A DNA stretch of 64,000 nucleotides from Cyclobacteriaceae bacterium (GTDB lineage Bacteria > Bacteroidota > Bacteroidia > Cytophagales > Cyclobacteriaceae), in the NCBI GenBank assembly GCA_016787755.1, contig JAEUUA010000004.1, positions 62,001 through 126,000 of the forward strand. Reading direction: 5' to 3'. The notes below the pieces were generated by a model, which was given only the letters and a program-made list of their open reading frames with translations, searched no databases and was not told where the DNA came from. Position numbers and translations under genes: made by a program. Positions 15,918 to 25,442 of the stretch are shown here, one piece after another (within the stretch, counting starts at the first letter, position 1; each line of letters begins with the position of its first letter).

Positions 15918-18047
15918 TTATACAATACTATTCATATCAATAGGCAATTTTCGGATGCGTTTGCCTGTGAGATCAAATATAGCATTGGCCAACGCAGGTG
16001 CTACAGTTGGCAAGCCAGCCTCTCCAGCCCCATCAGGGGGCGCTTCACTATCTAAGATATGCGTTTCTATTTCCGGGCATTGGTTGATTTTCAATAGGGG
16101 ATAGGTATTGAAGTTTTGTTCAACAATAGCACCGCCTTTTACAGTTAAGCCTGCATAGACTGCGCCCAATGCCATCACGATAGATCCTTCCGTCTGCGCT
16201 CTGACGGTATCAGGATTAATGCAGATACCCAAATCAATTACCGTAGTAATTTTAAAAGGCACTATCCCTTTACCTTCTTGTTTTACTTCCACCACCATGG
16301 CAAAGTAAGCGCCTGATCTTTCTACCGCAGCAACTCCTCTTCCTACACCTTTCTTCTTAGGCGCATTCCAATTTGTTTTTTCAGCAACACGTTGTAAGAC
16401 GCTGCGATATCGCGGATGGTCAAGCATCTCCAGCCTGAACTGTAAAGGATCTTTTCCCGCTTTGATGGCGAGTTCATCGATAAAACATTCGTGCGCAAAT
16501 GGATTGGTAGAGTGATAGACAGCTCTCCAATAGGAAATGGGAACATGTCTTTTTCGAAGTACTCCTTTCACTGAAAGATTTGGGATCAGGAAGTCAGTAT
16601 TGATTCCGCCCATCAACTGCCGGCCCGCTTTCATATCACTGCCGGTTTGGTTTTGAATTTCCTGCGCAATGACTTTGTGTTCCAAAGCTATAACCATACC
16701 CTTATCCAGCACAGCTCTGCACACATTTAAGCTACACGCACGAAATGGCCCCTGCGTTTGATCATCTTCACGCGTCCACATTACTTTCACAGGTACTCCT
16801 GATTTTTTTGAGAGATCAGCCGCTTCTTCCGCAACATCAGTCATGGATCTACGGCCAAAGCCACCACCCATAAATGTGTAATTGATTTTCACTGCGTCCT
16901 CCGGAAGATTATATTTTTTTGAAATGTAGGATCGGATGCCATTCGGATTTTGTGTTGAACCCCAAAACTCGGCTTCTTTTTCACCAATGCTCACAATCGC
17001 ATTCATCGGTTCCATCGGCACATGTGCCTGATAAGGGGTTTCGTAAGTGGCCTCAATTATGTTTGTTGAACTAGTGAAGACCTTTTTAACATCGCCTTTT
17101 CCAAATAACTCATCCCCATCTGTTTTAGCTGCTTCGTAAGAATCAGCCAGAATAGTTTTATTAGAAACTTCGGCTAGTTTTTGATTGTCCCAATCTACCT
17201 TCAATACTTTTCTTCCCTGCAATGCATTCCAATAATTGTCGGCAAGCACTGCCACTCCTTCGCGCGTGTGACCATAGACCTGACGTTCCGTTTGCAACAC
17301 ATGTTTCACACCCGGTACTTTTAAGACTTCCTCTTTGTTAAAACTTTTCACCTTTCCCAGAAAAAGCGGTGACCGTTCTACTGATGCATATAACATTCCG
17401 GGTACGATCACATCAATACCAAATATTGCGGCTCCATTTGTTTTTAATGGAATATCCATTCTAGCGGATGACTTGCCGAGGATTTTAAATTCTTTTGACG
17501 ACTTAAGCGGTGGATTTTCGGGAGGACTCAAGGTACCAGCTTCAACAACCAGGTTGCCATAAGTAAGGACAGTTCCTGATTTGTTTACTACCGTACCGTT
17601 GGTGGCAGTGCATTCCGAGATACTAATTTTCCATCGGTTGGCTGCTGCTTGCTTCAACATCTCACGTGCTGCAGCTCCCATCTTGCGCAGTTTTTCAAAT
17701 TCTGTTTGTATGCTGCGGCTGCCAACTACCATTTGATTTCCAAACAGCTTAGCATTGGCTTCCGATTGCTGTATTGAAATCTGATCCATCCGCACCTCTA
17801 ATTCTTCCGCAAGTATCATTGGAATAGATTGAAATGTTCCTTGCCCCATTTCCGGCCGATGATTTAATAAAATAATGCTGCCATCTGTGCCGATGGAAAT
17901 GAATTGATTCAATTCAATCTTGGAAATATCGGTTGTACTACGGGCTATCAGTTTGCTCCCGGATGCGTCAGTCCCAAAGCCAACTACCAAATATGTTCCC
18001 GCTAAGGAAGACAGCTGAATAAATTTTCGTCTTGAAATCGTTTCCAT
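15918..18047 (-). CDS. Molybdopterin-binding large subunit, isoquinoline 1-oxidoreductase (IorB) type
   Basis: The 709-residue protein belongs to the xanthine oxidase family, IorB branch, in which a Moco subunit pairs with a [2Fe-2S] subunit and no FAD subunit. It has an N-terminal twin-arginine-like signal (SRRKFIQLSSLAG), EMGQGTFQSIPM, MGGGFGRRSM and the glutamate-containing GAGEAGLPTVAPA near the C-terminus, where the catalytic Glu sits. It should hydroxylate an aldehyde or N-heterocycle in the periplasm; the substrate is unknown. Its start follows the iorA stop by 2 bases. No cytochrome or Moco-chaperone gene is next to it. Confidence 0.85.
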   Translation of the reverse strand: METISRRKFIQLSSLAGTYLVVGFGTDASGSKLIARSTTDISKIELNQFISIGTDGSIILLNHRPEMGQGTFQSIPMILAEELEVRMDQISIQQSEANAKLFGNQMVVGSRSIQTEFEKLRKMGAAAREMLKQAAANRWKISISECTATNGTVVNKSGTVLTYGNLVVEAGTLSPPENPPLKSSKEFKILGKSSARMDIPLKTNGAAIFGIDVIVPGMLYASVERSPLFLGKVKSFNKEEVLKVPGVKHVLQTERQVYGHTREGVAVLADNYWNALQGRKVLKVDWDNQKLAEVSNKTILADSYEAAKTDGDELFGKGDVKKVFTSSTNIIEATYETPYQAHVPMEPMNAIVSIGEKEAEFWGSTQNPNGIRSYISKKYNLPEDAVKINYTFMGGGFGRRSMTDVAEEAADLSKKSGVPVKVMWTREDDQTQGPFRACSLNVCRAVLDKGMVIALEHKVIAQEIQNQTGSDMKAGRQLMGGINTDFLIPNLSVKGVLRKRHVPISYWRAVYHSTNPFAHECFIDELAIKAGKDPLQFRLEMLDHPRYRSVLQRVAEKTNWNAPKKKGVGRGVAAVERSGAYFAMVVEVKQEGKGIVPFKITTVIDLGICINPDTVRAQTEGSIVMALGAVYAGLTVKGGAIVEQNFNTYPLLKINQCPEIETHILDSEAPPDGAGEAGLPTVAPALANAIFDLTGKRIRKLPIDMNSIV

Positions 18048-18049
18048 GC

Positions 18050-18511
18050 TTACATTTTTGAAGCTTTCTTGATTGCTTTTCTAATTCTGGGATATGTACC
18101 ACACCGGCAGAGCACTGAACTCATAGCCGTGTCAATCTCTGTGTCTGTTGGATTTGGATATTTCTTTAGCAAGGCAACTGCACTCATAATTTGTCCCGAC
18201 TGGCAATACCCACACTGCGGAACTTGTTCTGCTATCCAAGCCAATTGAACAGGGTGATCATTATTTTTCGATAGTCCTTCGATAGTTGTAATCTCTTTTC
18301 CCACTGCAACCGAGGAGGGTAGGACACAAGACCTTACGGGATTCCCATCTAGGTGAACAGTGCAGGCCCCACATTGTGCAATGCCACATCCGAATTTTGT
18401 ACCCGTGAGCCCCATAAAATCACGAAGAGACCACAGCAATGGCATCTTCGGATCGACATCAATTTCCTTCACTTGTCCATTTACGCGCAGCGACAATTTG
18501 GCCATATTCAA
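18050..18511 (-). CDS. [2Fe-2S] small subunit of IorAB-type oxidoreductase
   Basis: This 153-residue protein has the two [2Fe-2S] sites of the xanthine oxidase family: the plant ferredoxin-like [15 protein letters not shown] plus a later C, and the helical-domain CGYCQSG and [10 protein letters not shown]. It would pass electrons from the Moco subunit encoded just downstream. MNMAKLSL gives two possible ATG starts; the second (18505) also fits the family. It has no export signal, so it probably reaches the periplasm with its Tat-carrying partner. Confidence 0.9.
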   Translation of the reverse strand: MNMAKLSLRVNGQVKEIDVDPKMPLLWSLRDFMGLTGTKFGCGIAQCGACTVHLDGNPVRSCVLPSSVAVGKEITTIEGLSKNNDHPVQLAWIAEQVPQCGYCQSGQIMSAVALLKKYPNPTDTEIDTAMSSVLCRCGTYPRIRKAIKKASKM

Positions 18512-18632
18512 ACGTGGATTTTTGAATTATTAAGTTAACTATATTCTCGAAGGAATCCAATCACGTTGTGGCTGAAAGGAATAAACTTTATGTAGGATGC
18601 TTACCCGCAACTAACAAGAACAAGGGCAATTC

Positions 18633-19553
18633 CTACACCTCAAACCCAGACTCGCGTAAATCTATTATGTTCTGTTGTGATATAAAGCTCAGCATCTCAC
18701 TTTCTGTCATAAGAATATGATTCGAGAAACTGGCTACTATAACATCCATTTCATGGCGTGAATAACTTTGTTTTTCCTGATCGTAAGAATAGGTGGTGCT
18801 GGTTCCGGTGGCATATTCGTCCATCATATTCCAATATGATTTCCTTTCTTCACGCATTTGCCTTAATACCTCGATGGCTAGCGTCTGGCTCCCCTGACCT
18901 TTCACTATTTTTTCACCGATGATTTTTCTATAAATATCTTCCTGATCAGGCTGCTCGCTGTTTCCAACAGGTCGGGCATTTTCCCAATTGGTGTCTTCCG
19001 CTTCTCGTCTCTTAAGTTGTTCGAACTCATGCAGGATAGCATTAATCTCTTTTTCCGAATGTATCTTTTCGCGCAACAATACATCTGCACCCTGATTAAT
19101 AGCAACATAAATATGTGTTTCATGATGATCGGTATTGCGCCTGTACAGTATCCATACCAATATGTTAAAGACTATCGTAAAAACTAATCGGGTAGATTGA
19201 TTCAATGTGTTGTCCCATTGCGGATTGCTTAATGGCTGCATACAGGTGGCCAGTAAGGGCGAAAGCGTGGCATCGCTTTTCATGATGGGTATGGGTTTGT
19301 CTATTGATTGTTCTTTAGCTACTGCAAAACTTCGTTCAATTTTCTCTAGAGCCCGTTTAGGAAATTCGATGTCGATTTTTTTCAGACTGCCATACATGCT
19401 GTCAGAATCACTCATCAGCGCATTAATCTGGTCGATGGCTGTTGGATTTTTGATAAAATAATCTTCCCATACAGGCAGGGTGAGTTTACCTAGTTTCAGG
19501 GCAATTCTTAATTGTGCTTCATCCGTTAGGGAATTGCAGAATTTGTCAAGCAT
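18633..19553 (-). CDS. Unknown protein with one central hydrophobic segment
   Basis: The 306-residue protein is not recognised. The first 90 residues look helical (EAQLRIALKLGKLTLPVWEDY), a strongly hydrophobic stretch (LVFTIVFNILVWILY, about 123-137) follows, and the rest is highly charged. The sequence has normal codon usage for the window and no frame breaks. It lies alone between iorA and the broken DinB gene. It could be a bitopic membrane protein with two soluble domains. Confidence 0.55.
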   Translation of the reverse strand: MLDKFCNSLTDEAQLRIALKLGKLTLPVWEDYFIKNPTAIDQINALMSDSDSMYGSLKKIDIEFPKRALEKIERSFAVAKEQSIDKPIPIMKSDATLSPLLATCMQPLSNPQWDNTLNQSTRLVFTIVFNILVWILYRRNTDHHETHIYVAINQGADVLLREKIHSEKEINAILHEFEQLKRREAEDTNWENARPVGNSEQPDQEDIYRKIIGEKIVKGQGSQTLAIEVLRQMREERKSYWNMMDEYATGTSTTYSYDQEKQSYSRHEMDVIVASFSNHILMTESEMLSFISQQNIIDLRESGFEV

Positions 19554-19653
19554 AAAGGAATTAGGTCTTGTTTCCTTTCACTAATTTATCAAAATGACGG
19601 TAAGCATACAATTTGGTTGAAAATGGTCATTGCGTTATGTGATTTCAGTTCCG

Positions 19654-20189
19654 CTAAAACAATTTCTCGGCAGGTGGAGTAATTCCTTTTAAGCGCAAGT
19701 AAACTGTTGTTTGTCCGCGGTGGTGTGTTTGGTGTTCAAATGTTCCAATACCTACCGCGCGTGTGTACTCTTGTCCGTTAAAGAACTTTACTTTTTCATT
19801 CAGTTTTTCATCGTTCATTTCTTTTAGGGTGGCGATTACAAAGTCATAACTTTCGATCACCACCTTGGCAAGCGCTTTTTTATTTTTGTAAGTGTCTATC
19901 TTTTCGATGTTGTCTTTGAATAGTCTTTCCTTTCCAGTGCTGGTGGCAACAATGCCGGCATTGTGGCCAAGTGCAACATTTGTTCGGCAAAGCTTCTCAT
20001 TTCGGGAGTAGGTTTGTAATTGATTACATCTTCGGTGGCTGCGTCAAGGTATTCTTTCGTGGAAGCTTTGGCGCGCTCCCAATCCGCCACAAGTTCAGTA
20101 GTGTTTGAGGTTAATATGCTTTTATGGCTGGTAAAGGCAAAGACCGCTAACAAACAAATAGCTGCAGCAAAGGTTGTAAAATTTTTCAT
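19654..20189 (-). pseudogene. DinB-family protein with a single-base frameshift
   Basis: Two adjacent frames together make one DinB/YfiT-like protein of about 178 residues with a signal peptide (MKNFTTFAAAICLLAVFAF). The first frame reads to EQMLHLA and the second continues HNAGIVATSTGKERLF, DNIEKIDTY, and the DinB histidine region EHQTHHRGQTTVYLRLKG. Restoring one base in the GGCC run at 19965-19968 joins them. Either the gene is recently broken or the base is a sequencing error. DinB proteins are four-helix, metal-binding, often thiol-related enzymes. Confidence 0.75.
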
Positions 20190-20336
20190 ATTCGGGGTTT
20201 GAATTTGATAGTTCAAGGTACGAACCACTGGCATCAAAAACTGTAACGCAATCAACGGCATTTTTTGAAGTATAATCTTTAGAATTGGTAGTATGGACGT
20301 TCAAGTGCCTTCGATAAAAATCTCCATCTTTGGGGT

Positions 20337-21224
20337 ATGGATAAATACGTTAAAGTAATTCTGGATGGCTACACCGGCTACTGGAATTATTTTTTGAATG
20401 AGGTTTTAAGTCCCAGTTGGAACAATTACTTTTATTGGTTAGTGGGTGCCTCTGCAATAATAGCCTTATTAGAAGTTGTATTTCCATGGCGCAAGAATCA
20501 ACCTCTTATCCACGAACACTTTTGGTTGGATATCTTTTACTTATTCTGGAATTATTTTTTGTTTTCCCTTGTAGCTTACAATGCTCTTTCCATGGTGGGG
20601 GTGCAACTCTTTACTGATTTTTTATCCCTCTTTGGCATTACCAATCTGGTTGCCATTCAGGTTGGTCATTTACCAGGCTGGTTGCAGTTGGTAATTATTT
20701 TTGTATTACGCGATTTTATGCAATGGAATATTCATCGCATGTATCATCATGTGGGGTGGATGTGGGAATTTCACAAAGTGCATCATAGCACACGCGAGAT
20801 GAGCTTTGCTGCCTTGCTCCGTTATCATTGGATGGAAAATATCCTTTATCGTACTCTGGAATATATTCCGTTGGCCATGATTGGAATTGGTATTACTGAT
20901 TTTTTCATCGTTCATATTTTCACCTTGGTGATTGGACAATTGGCTCATTCCAATTTAAAAATTCCATTGGGTCCATTTCGCTATTTATTTAACGGACCTC
21001 AAATGCATTTGTGGCATCATGCAAAAGAATTTCCAGCCTCACATCCACATGGTTTTAATTATGGCATCACGCTAAGTGTGTGGGATTTTATTTTCAGAAC
21101 AAACTACTGGCCTTCCGATAATGAAAATCTTCCAATCGGTCTTCCTGATAAAGAAAACTTCCCGAAAGATTTTGTAGGACAAACAGTAGTGCCATTCAAA
21201 CGAATTTTTGGCAAGCGCCCATGA
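20337..21224 (+). CDS. Sterol desaturase / fatty acid hydroxylase family membrane enzyme
   Basis: The 295-residue integral membrane protein has the histidine clusters of the family: HRMYHH (133-138), HKVHH (146-150), and HLWHH (224-228) with a following HPHGFNYG, which together hold a di-iron centre. Four to five membrane helices surround them. Such enzymes hydroxylate or desaturate lipids, carotenoids or sterols with O2. The substrate cannot be told; in Bacteroidota, hydroxylation of lipid acyl chains is one possibility. The gene stands alone. Confidence 0.85.
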   Translation: MDKYVKVILDGYTGYWNYFLNEVLSPSWNNYFYWLVGASAIIALLEVVFPWRKNQPLIHEHFWLDIFYLFWNYFLFSLVAYNALSMVGVQLFTDFLSLFGITNLVAIQVGHLPGWLQLVIIFVLRDFMQWNIHRMYHHVGWMWEFHKVHHSTREMSFAALLRYHWMENILYRTLEYIPLAMIGIGITDFFIVHIFTLVIGQLAHSNLKIPLGPFRYLFNGPQMHLWHHAKEFPASHPHGFNYGITLSVWDFIFRTNYWPSDNENLPIGLPDKENFPKDFVGQTVVPFKRIFGKRP

Positions 21225-21377
21225 GTTAGTAGGAACAGTTTACCCTTTTTTGCAAAAAGACCTACCGTTAATGAATCAATGCTGACAAACAACTTACCTT
21301 TTCTTGTGGAGGAGAATGAATGAAATTAAATTTAATTTAATGGAAAATAATTTGTTCTAAACTTCAAACTCTTAGAT

Positions 21378-21974
21378 ATGAAAAAAACTATCATAATTTT
21401 TGCATTAATAGTTAGCACATTGGTAATCGCATCCGGACAAACAACGCGAGGAAGCCTCGCATTCGGGGGTGGGTTTAGCTATACGGTAAACAAAGATTCC
21501 TATGACGGTGATTACACAGATACAAATCTTTCTTTTCAACCAAGTGCGGGATATTTTATCAGCGATAACTTGGTAGCTGGAGTTTCACTTTCTATAAACT
21601 CATCGAAAGAAGACTATGGCAGTTTTAATTTTACTAGCAAGCAATTTTTGGTTGGACCGTTTATCAGATATTACAAGTTTACGACTAATGAACGATTTGC
21701 ATTCACAGGCGAGGCTGGGTTCGGTGTTGGATCAAACACCAACAAATCATCGAATGGAGTCGAAACAAAAGGGAGTTCACTTTCTATTTACTTAGCCCCA
21801 GGGTTCAGCTATTTCTTAACCGAACGTTGGGGGTTTGATTTTCAATTTCGCGGAATTACTTATTCAAAAACAGATCCTAATAAGGATACTGATAATGATG
21901 AGGGCACTGAATTTTCATTTGGTCTTCAATCATTCAGTCCATCTATTGGCATAAGATATTATGTGAATAGATAA
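21378..21974 (+). CDS. Outer-membrane beta-barrel protein
   Basis: This 198-residue protein has a signal peptide (cleavage near ASGQ), then eight or so amphipathic strands (for example SLAFGGGFSYTVNKD, FQPSAGYFISDNLVAGVSLS, PSIGIRYYVNR), typical of the small porin-like barrels of Bacteroidota. It ends NR rather than with an aromatic residue, though an aromatic pair (YY) is close to the end. Function unknown, probably structural or adhesive. It is monocistronic, with a hairpin 17 bases after the stop. Confidence 0.7.
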   Translation: MKKTIIIFALIVSTLVIASGQTTRGSLAFGGGFSYTVNKDSYDGDYTDTNLSFQPSAGYFISDNLVAGVSLSINSSKEDYGSFNFTSKQFLVGPFIRYYKFTTNERFAFTGEAGFGVGSNTNKSSNGVETKGSSLSIYLAPGFSYFLTERWGFDFQFRGITYSKTDPNKDTDNDEGTEFSFGLQSFSPSIGIRYYVNR

Positions 21975-21990
21975 TTCAGGATGTACAACA

Positions 21991-22014
21991 AGAGGAATCC
22001 AATGTGGTTCCTCT
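21991..22014 (+). terminator. Possible terminator after the beta-barrel gene
   Basis: AGAGGAA-T-CC and GG-TTCCTCT pair with one bulged base around a 5-base loop. Only a weak T-rich tail follows (CTTAG), so termination strength is uncertain. Confidence 0.35.
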
Positions 22015-22128
22015 CTTAGAAAGTCATCCTTGAGTGGCTATCGGGAAATTATCTGATAAGTCTTGAATTACAAGCCACGAATTTGGAGAACCTACATTCC
22101 TGAAATTCGTATGCCTTACTTCGTAATT

Positions 22129-23813
22129 CTAGAAGTCAGGATCTAACCCAAGTTTTTCTTTTAATTCATAGAGTGCAGGATTCTTCTCAGCCAGATATTC
22201 GAACTTTTCTTTGTTGGTGTAGGCTATTTTTCTGGTTTGGTGTTCTTGCATCACACCTTCAATTTGTAATCCGCTATTACTTAATTTTTCTCGTAAGTAG
22301 GCCAACAAATCTGATCGTACAGATTGCAGCAAGGGCTCTTCAATAGAATTCGTTAGGTAGAGAGAGATCACATTATTTTTAAAACTAAACTCTTGCTTTA
22401 GCAAATGGTACTCGGCCATCTGATTTTTTCGTTGTTCAGCAAACTCATTCCAGGCCTCCCGCAATTGATTCTCGCTAACTGGTTTGTTTTGAGAAGTGGT
22501 AATGTTCTTTTCCTCTTTTTTTATTTCTTCTTTGGGTTGTCCTTTTAAGATGTTCCCAAGATTGATCGTTGATTTAGGTCGTGAAGGTTGTTTTGAAGAA
22601 ATTAGTTCTGGTTTAGATTCCACTTTAACCTGCGTTTCATGGATGACTGGAATTTCAATTTCAGCTTCAAGGGGAGGGGCAGTTGCATTTACTTTTGAAG
22701 GAATTAGTTCAATTTTTTTTTTAACCCTTCCGGAGAAAGTGCGGTTCCATTACCCTTTATAATAGAGTGTACGTGCGCCATCTTCATAAGGGCAAGTTCT
22801 ACCAGCAGTCGTTGATTTTTGCTTGTCTTGTAATTGATATCGCACTGGGTAGTGATGTTTAACCAGGAAAGCAAAAGCGAGGGTTGTGCTGCGTGTGATT
22901 GCTCTAAATATTTTTGTTTGGTACTTTCGGGTACCTCCATCAAGTTAACCGTGCGGGCGTCTTGTGATACCAAGAGATTGCGAACATGTTCACTTAATCC
23001 AACTATAAAATTATGCGCATCAAACCCTTTACGGAGAATCTCATCTAACAAAATCAATGGCACGGTATGGTTTTCGGCTAACAGACCATCCACCACATTG
23101 AAATAATAATCATAATCAAGAATGTGCAAATTATTGAGCACGTCTTTGAAAGTTACTTCCTTGCCAGAGGAGAATGTAACCATCAAATCAAAAATGGAAA
23201 GCCCATCACGCAAAGCACCATCTGCCTTTTGGGCGATCAGGTGAAGAGCAGCTTCTTCTACTTTTATTTTTTCACGATCGGCTACCTTCTTTAATTGTCG
23301 ACTGATATCAGAAACTTGAATTCTATTGAAATCAAAGATTTGACATCGCGAAAGAATGGTTGGTATTACCTTATGTTTTTCCGTAGTAGCTAAAATAAAT
23401 ATGGCATAGGAGGGTGGTTCTTCCAAAGTCTTCAAAAATGCATTGAAGGCCGCGTTGGAAAGCATGTGAACCTCGTCAATAATATAGACCTTAAACTTTC
23501 CAAATTGTGGAGGATACCGAACCTGATCAATCAGATTCCGAATATCTTCAACTGAGTTATTTGAGGCGGCATCTAATTCAAAGATATTTAAGGAATTGAC
23601 TTCTGCTCTTTCTTCAAACCCATTGATCATGCGGGCTACAATGCGGGCACAGGTGGTTTTGCCAACTCCACGTGGTCCGCAAAACAAAAGTGCCTGAGCA
23701 AGTTTGTTGGTATCAATGGCGTTTTTAAGGGTGGTGGTGATGTGATCCTGCCCAACAACTTCTTCAAAACCCAAAGGGCGATATTTACGCGCAGAAACAA
23801 CAAAATTCTCCAT
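22129..23813 (-). CDS. dnaX: DNA polymerase III gamma/tau, with frameshift at an A10 run
   Basis: The clamp-loader ATPase starts at MENFVVSARKYRP (23813; a longer TTG start is less likely). Walker A GPRGVGKTT, IIDEVHMLS, LEEPPSYAIFILATTEKHK and SRC are all present. The zero frame ends after GLKKKLN at 22704, giving a 369-residue gamma-like product ending after domain III. At ten A residues (22722-22713) a -1 shift or a one-base longer transcript continues without a stop into 194 more codons of tau C-terminal domain, ending LGLDPDF: about 561 residues in all. The zinc module normally present after Walker A is absent. A sequencing error in the homopolymer is the main alternative. Confidence 0.88.
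22713..22722 (-). promoter_or_regulatory. A10 slippery run in dnaX
   Basis: Ten consecutive A on the coding strand, with GGAAGGG just upstream, sit exactly where domain III ends. The zero frame meets TAA three codons after the run; the -1 frame is open for 194 codons of conserved tau sequence. This is the arrangement used for making gamma and tau by transcriptional slippage in Thermus or ribosomal frameshifting in E. coli. Confidence 0.6.
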
Positions 23814-23904
23814 TGCGTGCAAGATAGGTTAGGAGTTTTTAAGATGGAATAACCTTCGAAAATTTTTTCACCGCACATGCGGAATGTAGGCTATACTGTT
23901 TTAA

Positions 23905-25410
23905 TCACAGCTTCTCCATTAAAATAGCTAAAAAAGTTTTCACAGCATCTATATAGTTTCCTACACGAATATTTTCATTTTCTGCATGCTGGTTATTATC
24001 AGCATTTACCGTTGGCACCGCTACTGCGGGAATACCCAATGTGATCACAAAAGGTGAGATGGGAATTGAACCCCCCGCAGTGCGCACTTTAATGGGTTCT
24101 TTTCCAAAAGCTTTTAATATTGCCTTACTTAACCAGATTCCGGTTTCGGAGTTGAAAGGTGTTTGAAATGCACCATAAGAAATAGAAGAGTGAAAGGAAG
24201 CAATTTTTGCATATTTCATACGCTCCGTTTCGGTAGGTTCTTTATCAACCAACTGGTACCCCTGTTCTTGAACATATTTTTTAACGAGCCCGATCAATCG
24301 ATCCGGATCACTGCTTGGTACTAAACGAATATCAATTTCTGCTGTAGCCTTAGCTGGAATTAACGTGCGGGCTTCGCTACCTATAAACAAAGCATCCAAC
24401 CCCCGAATATTTAGGGATGGATATTGAAGTGATTCCTGGAAGGAAGTTCCTACTTTATCAGGTTCTGCAATTCCTAGAAATTTTCGAATCTCATTTTCGT
24501 CATCAGGTACTTGTTTCAGGATTTTCTTTTCTTCTTCAGTTAGCACAACTCCATCATAAAATCCCGGAAGGGTGACCCGGCCATCATCATCTTTCATACC
24601 GGCCAACAATTTAGATAATCGCAAGGCTGGGTTGGGGGTGTAGTTGCCATAATTTCCGCTATGCATGGGAGCACGAGGGCCAAACGTGGTAAGCGTGATT
24701 TCGCAAATACCTCGTGCACCAAAACTTAATGTGGGTTCATTGCTTACATGCCTTGGGCCGTCATAAATAATGAGCATGTCAGCACGTAGTTCATTTTTGT
24801 AGTTAGTGACCGCTGCGGGAAGGTTGGGCGATCCCAACTCTTCTTCAAAGTCCATAATTACCTTGATGTTATAATTGGGCTCGGACTTTAACTTTTTTAG
24901 TGCATCTAATGACGCAATAAATGCCATAGCGGGTCCTTTCGCATCGGAGGTGGAACGTGCAAAAATTCTCCAATCGCGATTAAGATCTTCGTATAATCGT
25001 TCGTAGGCGATTGTATTCCATTTGCCTGTTTCGTCTTTTTCTTTTAGGGTTGGTTTCCACGGACTTTCCTGATCCCATTGGGCTGGATTTGTAGGCTGCC
25101 CATCAATTTGCAAATAGATGAGCACCGTCTTTTTTGCATTTTTTACTTTTCGTTCGGCCAATAGGAGAGGTACAGTTGGAGTCGCTAACCGTTGCGTTGT
25201 GAAACTTCGTTTAGCAAATGCTTGCTCGCACCATTGAACATTTTTTTCAATATCATCAGGATGGTGAGCATCATTGCTCAGGCTCAATAGTTCATACAAC
25301 TCTTTAAAGGAGCCAACAGCATGTTTTTTAGAAATGGCATTAAGATCCAGTTCCTTTTGAGCCAGCAAGGGGAAAGCCAAGAACGTGAGAGCGACTAGGA
25401 AATATTTCAT
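23905..25410 (-). CDS. Secreted M20-family metallopeptidase with altered first metal ligand
   Basis: This 501-residue protein has a signal peptide (to about LLAQ) and the M20/M25/M40 two-domain layout. Bridging D156 (STSDAKGP), the catalytic pair E189/E190 (MDFEEELGS) and the C-terminal metal histidine H475 (NQHAENENIRV) are present. The first metal site normally reads H-x-D but here is Q101-I-D103 (LQIDGQP), so one zinc ligand is a glutamine. The dimerisation domain includes KATAEIDIRLVPSSDPDRL. It probably trims periplasmic peptides, if the altered site still holds metal. Confidence 0.82.
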   Translation of the reverse strand: MKYFLVALTFLAFPLLAQKELDLNAISKKHAVGSFKELYELLSLSNDAHHPDDIEKNVQWCEQAFAKRSFTTQRLATPTVPLLLAERKVKNAKKTVLIYLQIDGQPTNPAQWDQESPWKPTLKEKDETGKWNTIAYERLYEDLNRDWRIFARSTSDAKGPAMAFIASLDALKKLKSEPNYNIKVIMDFEEELGSPNLPAAVTNYKNELRADMLIIYDGPRHVSNEPTLSFGARGICEITLTTFGPRAPMHSGNYGNYTPNPALRLSKLLAGMKDDDGRVTLPGFYDGVVLTEEEKKILKQVPDDENEIRKFLGIAEPDKVGTSFQESLQYPSLNIRGLDALFIGSEARTLIPAKATAEIDIRLVPSSDPDRLIGLVKKYVQEQGYQLVDKEPTETERMKYAKIASFHSSISYGAFQTPFNSETGIWLSKAILKAFGKEPIKVRTAGGSIPISPFVITLGIPAVAVPTVNADNNQHAENENIRVGNYIDAVKTFLAILMEKL

Positions 25411-25442
25411 GGTTGGTTAAATAGATTTAGTTTAATAGAGAA

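Noticed and set aside
23814..23822. Upstream TTG start for dnaX
   Set aside because: The ATG at 23813 begins with the family's usual MENF sequence.
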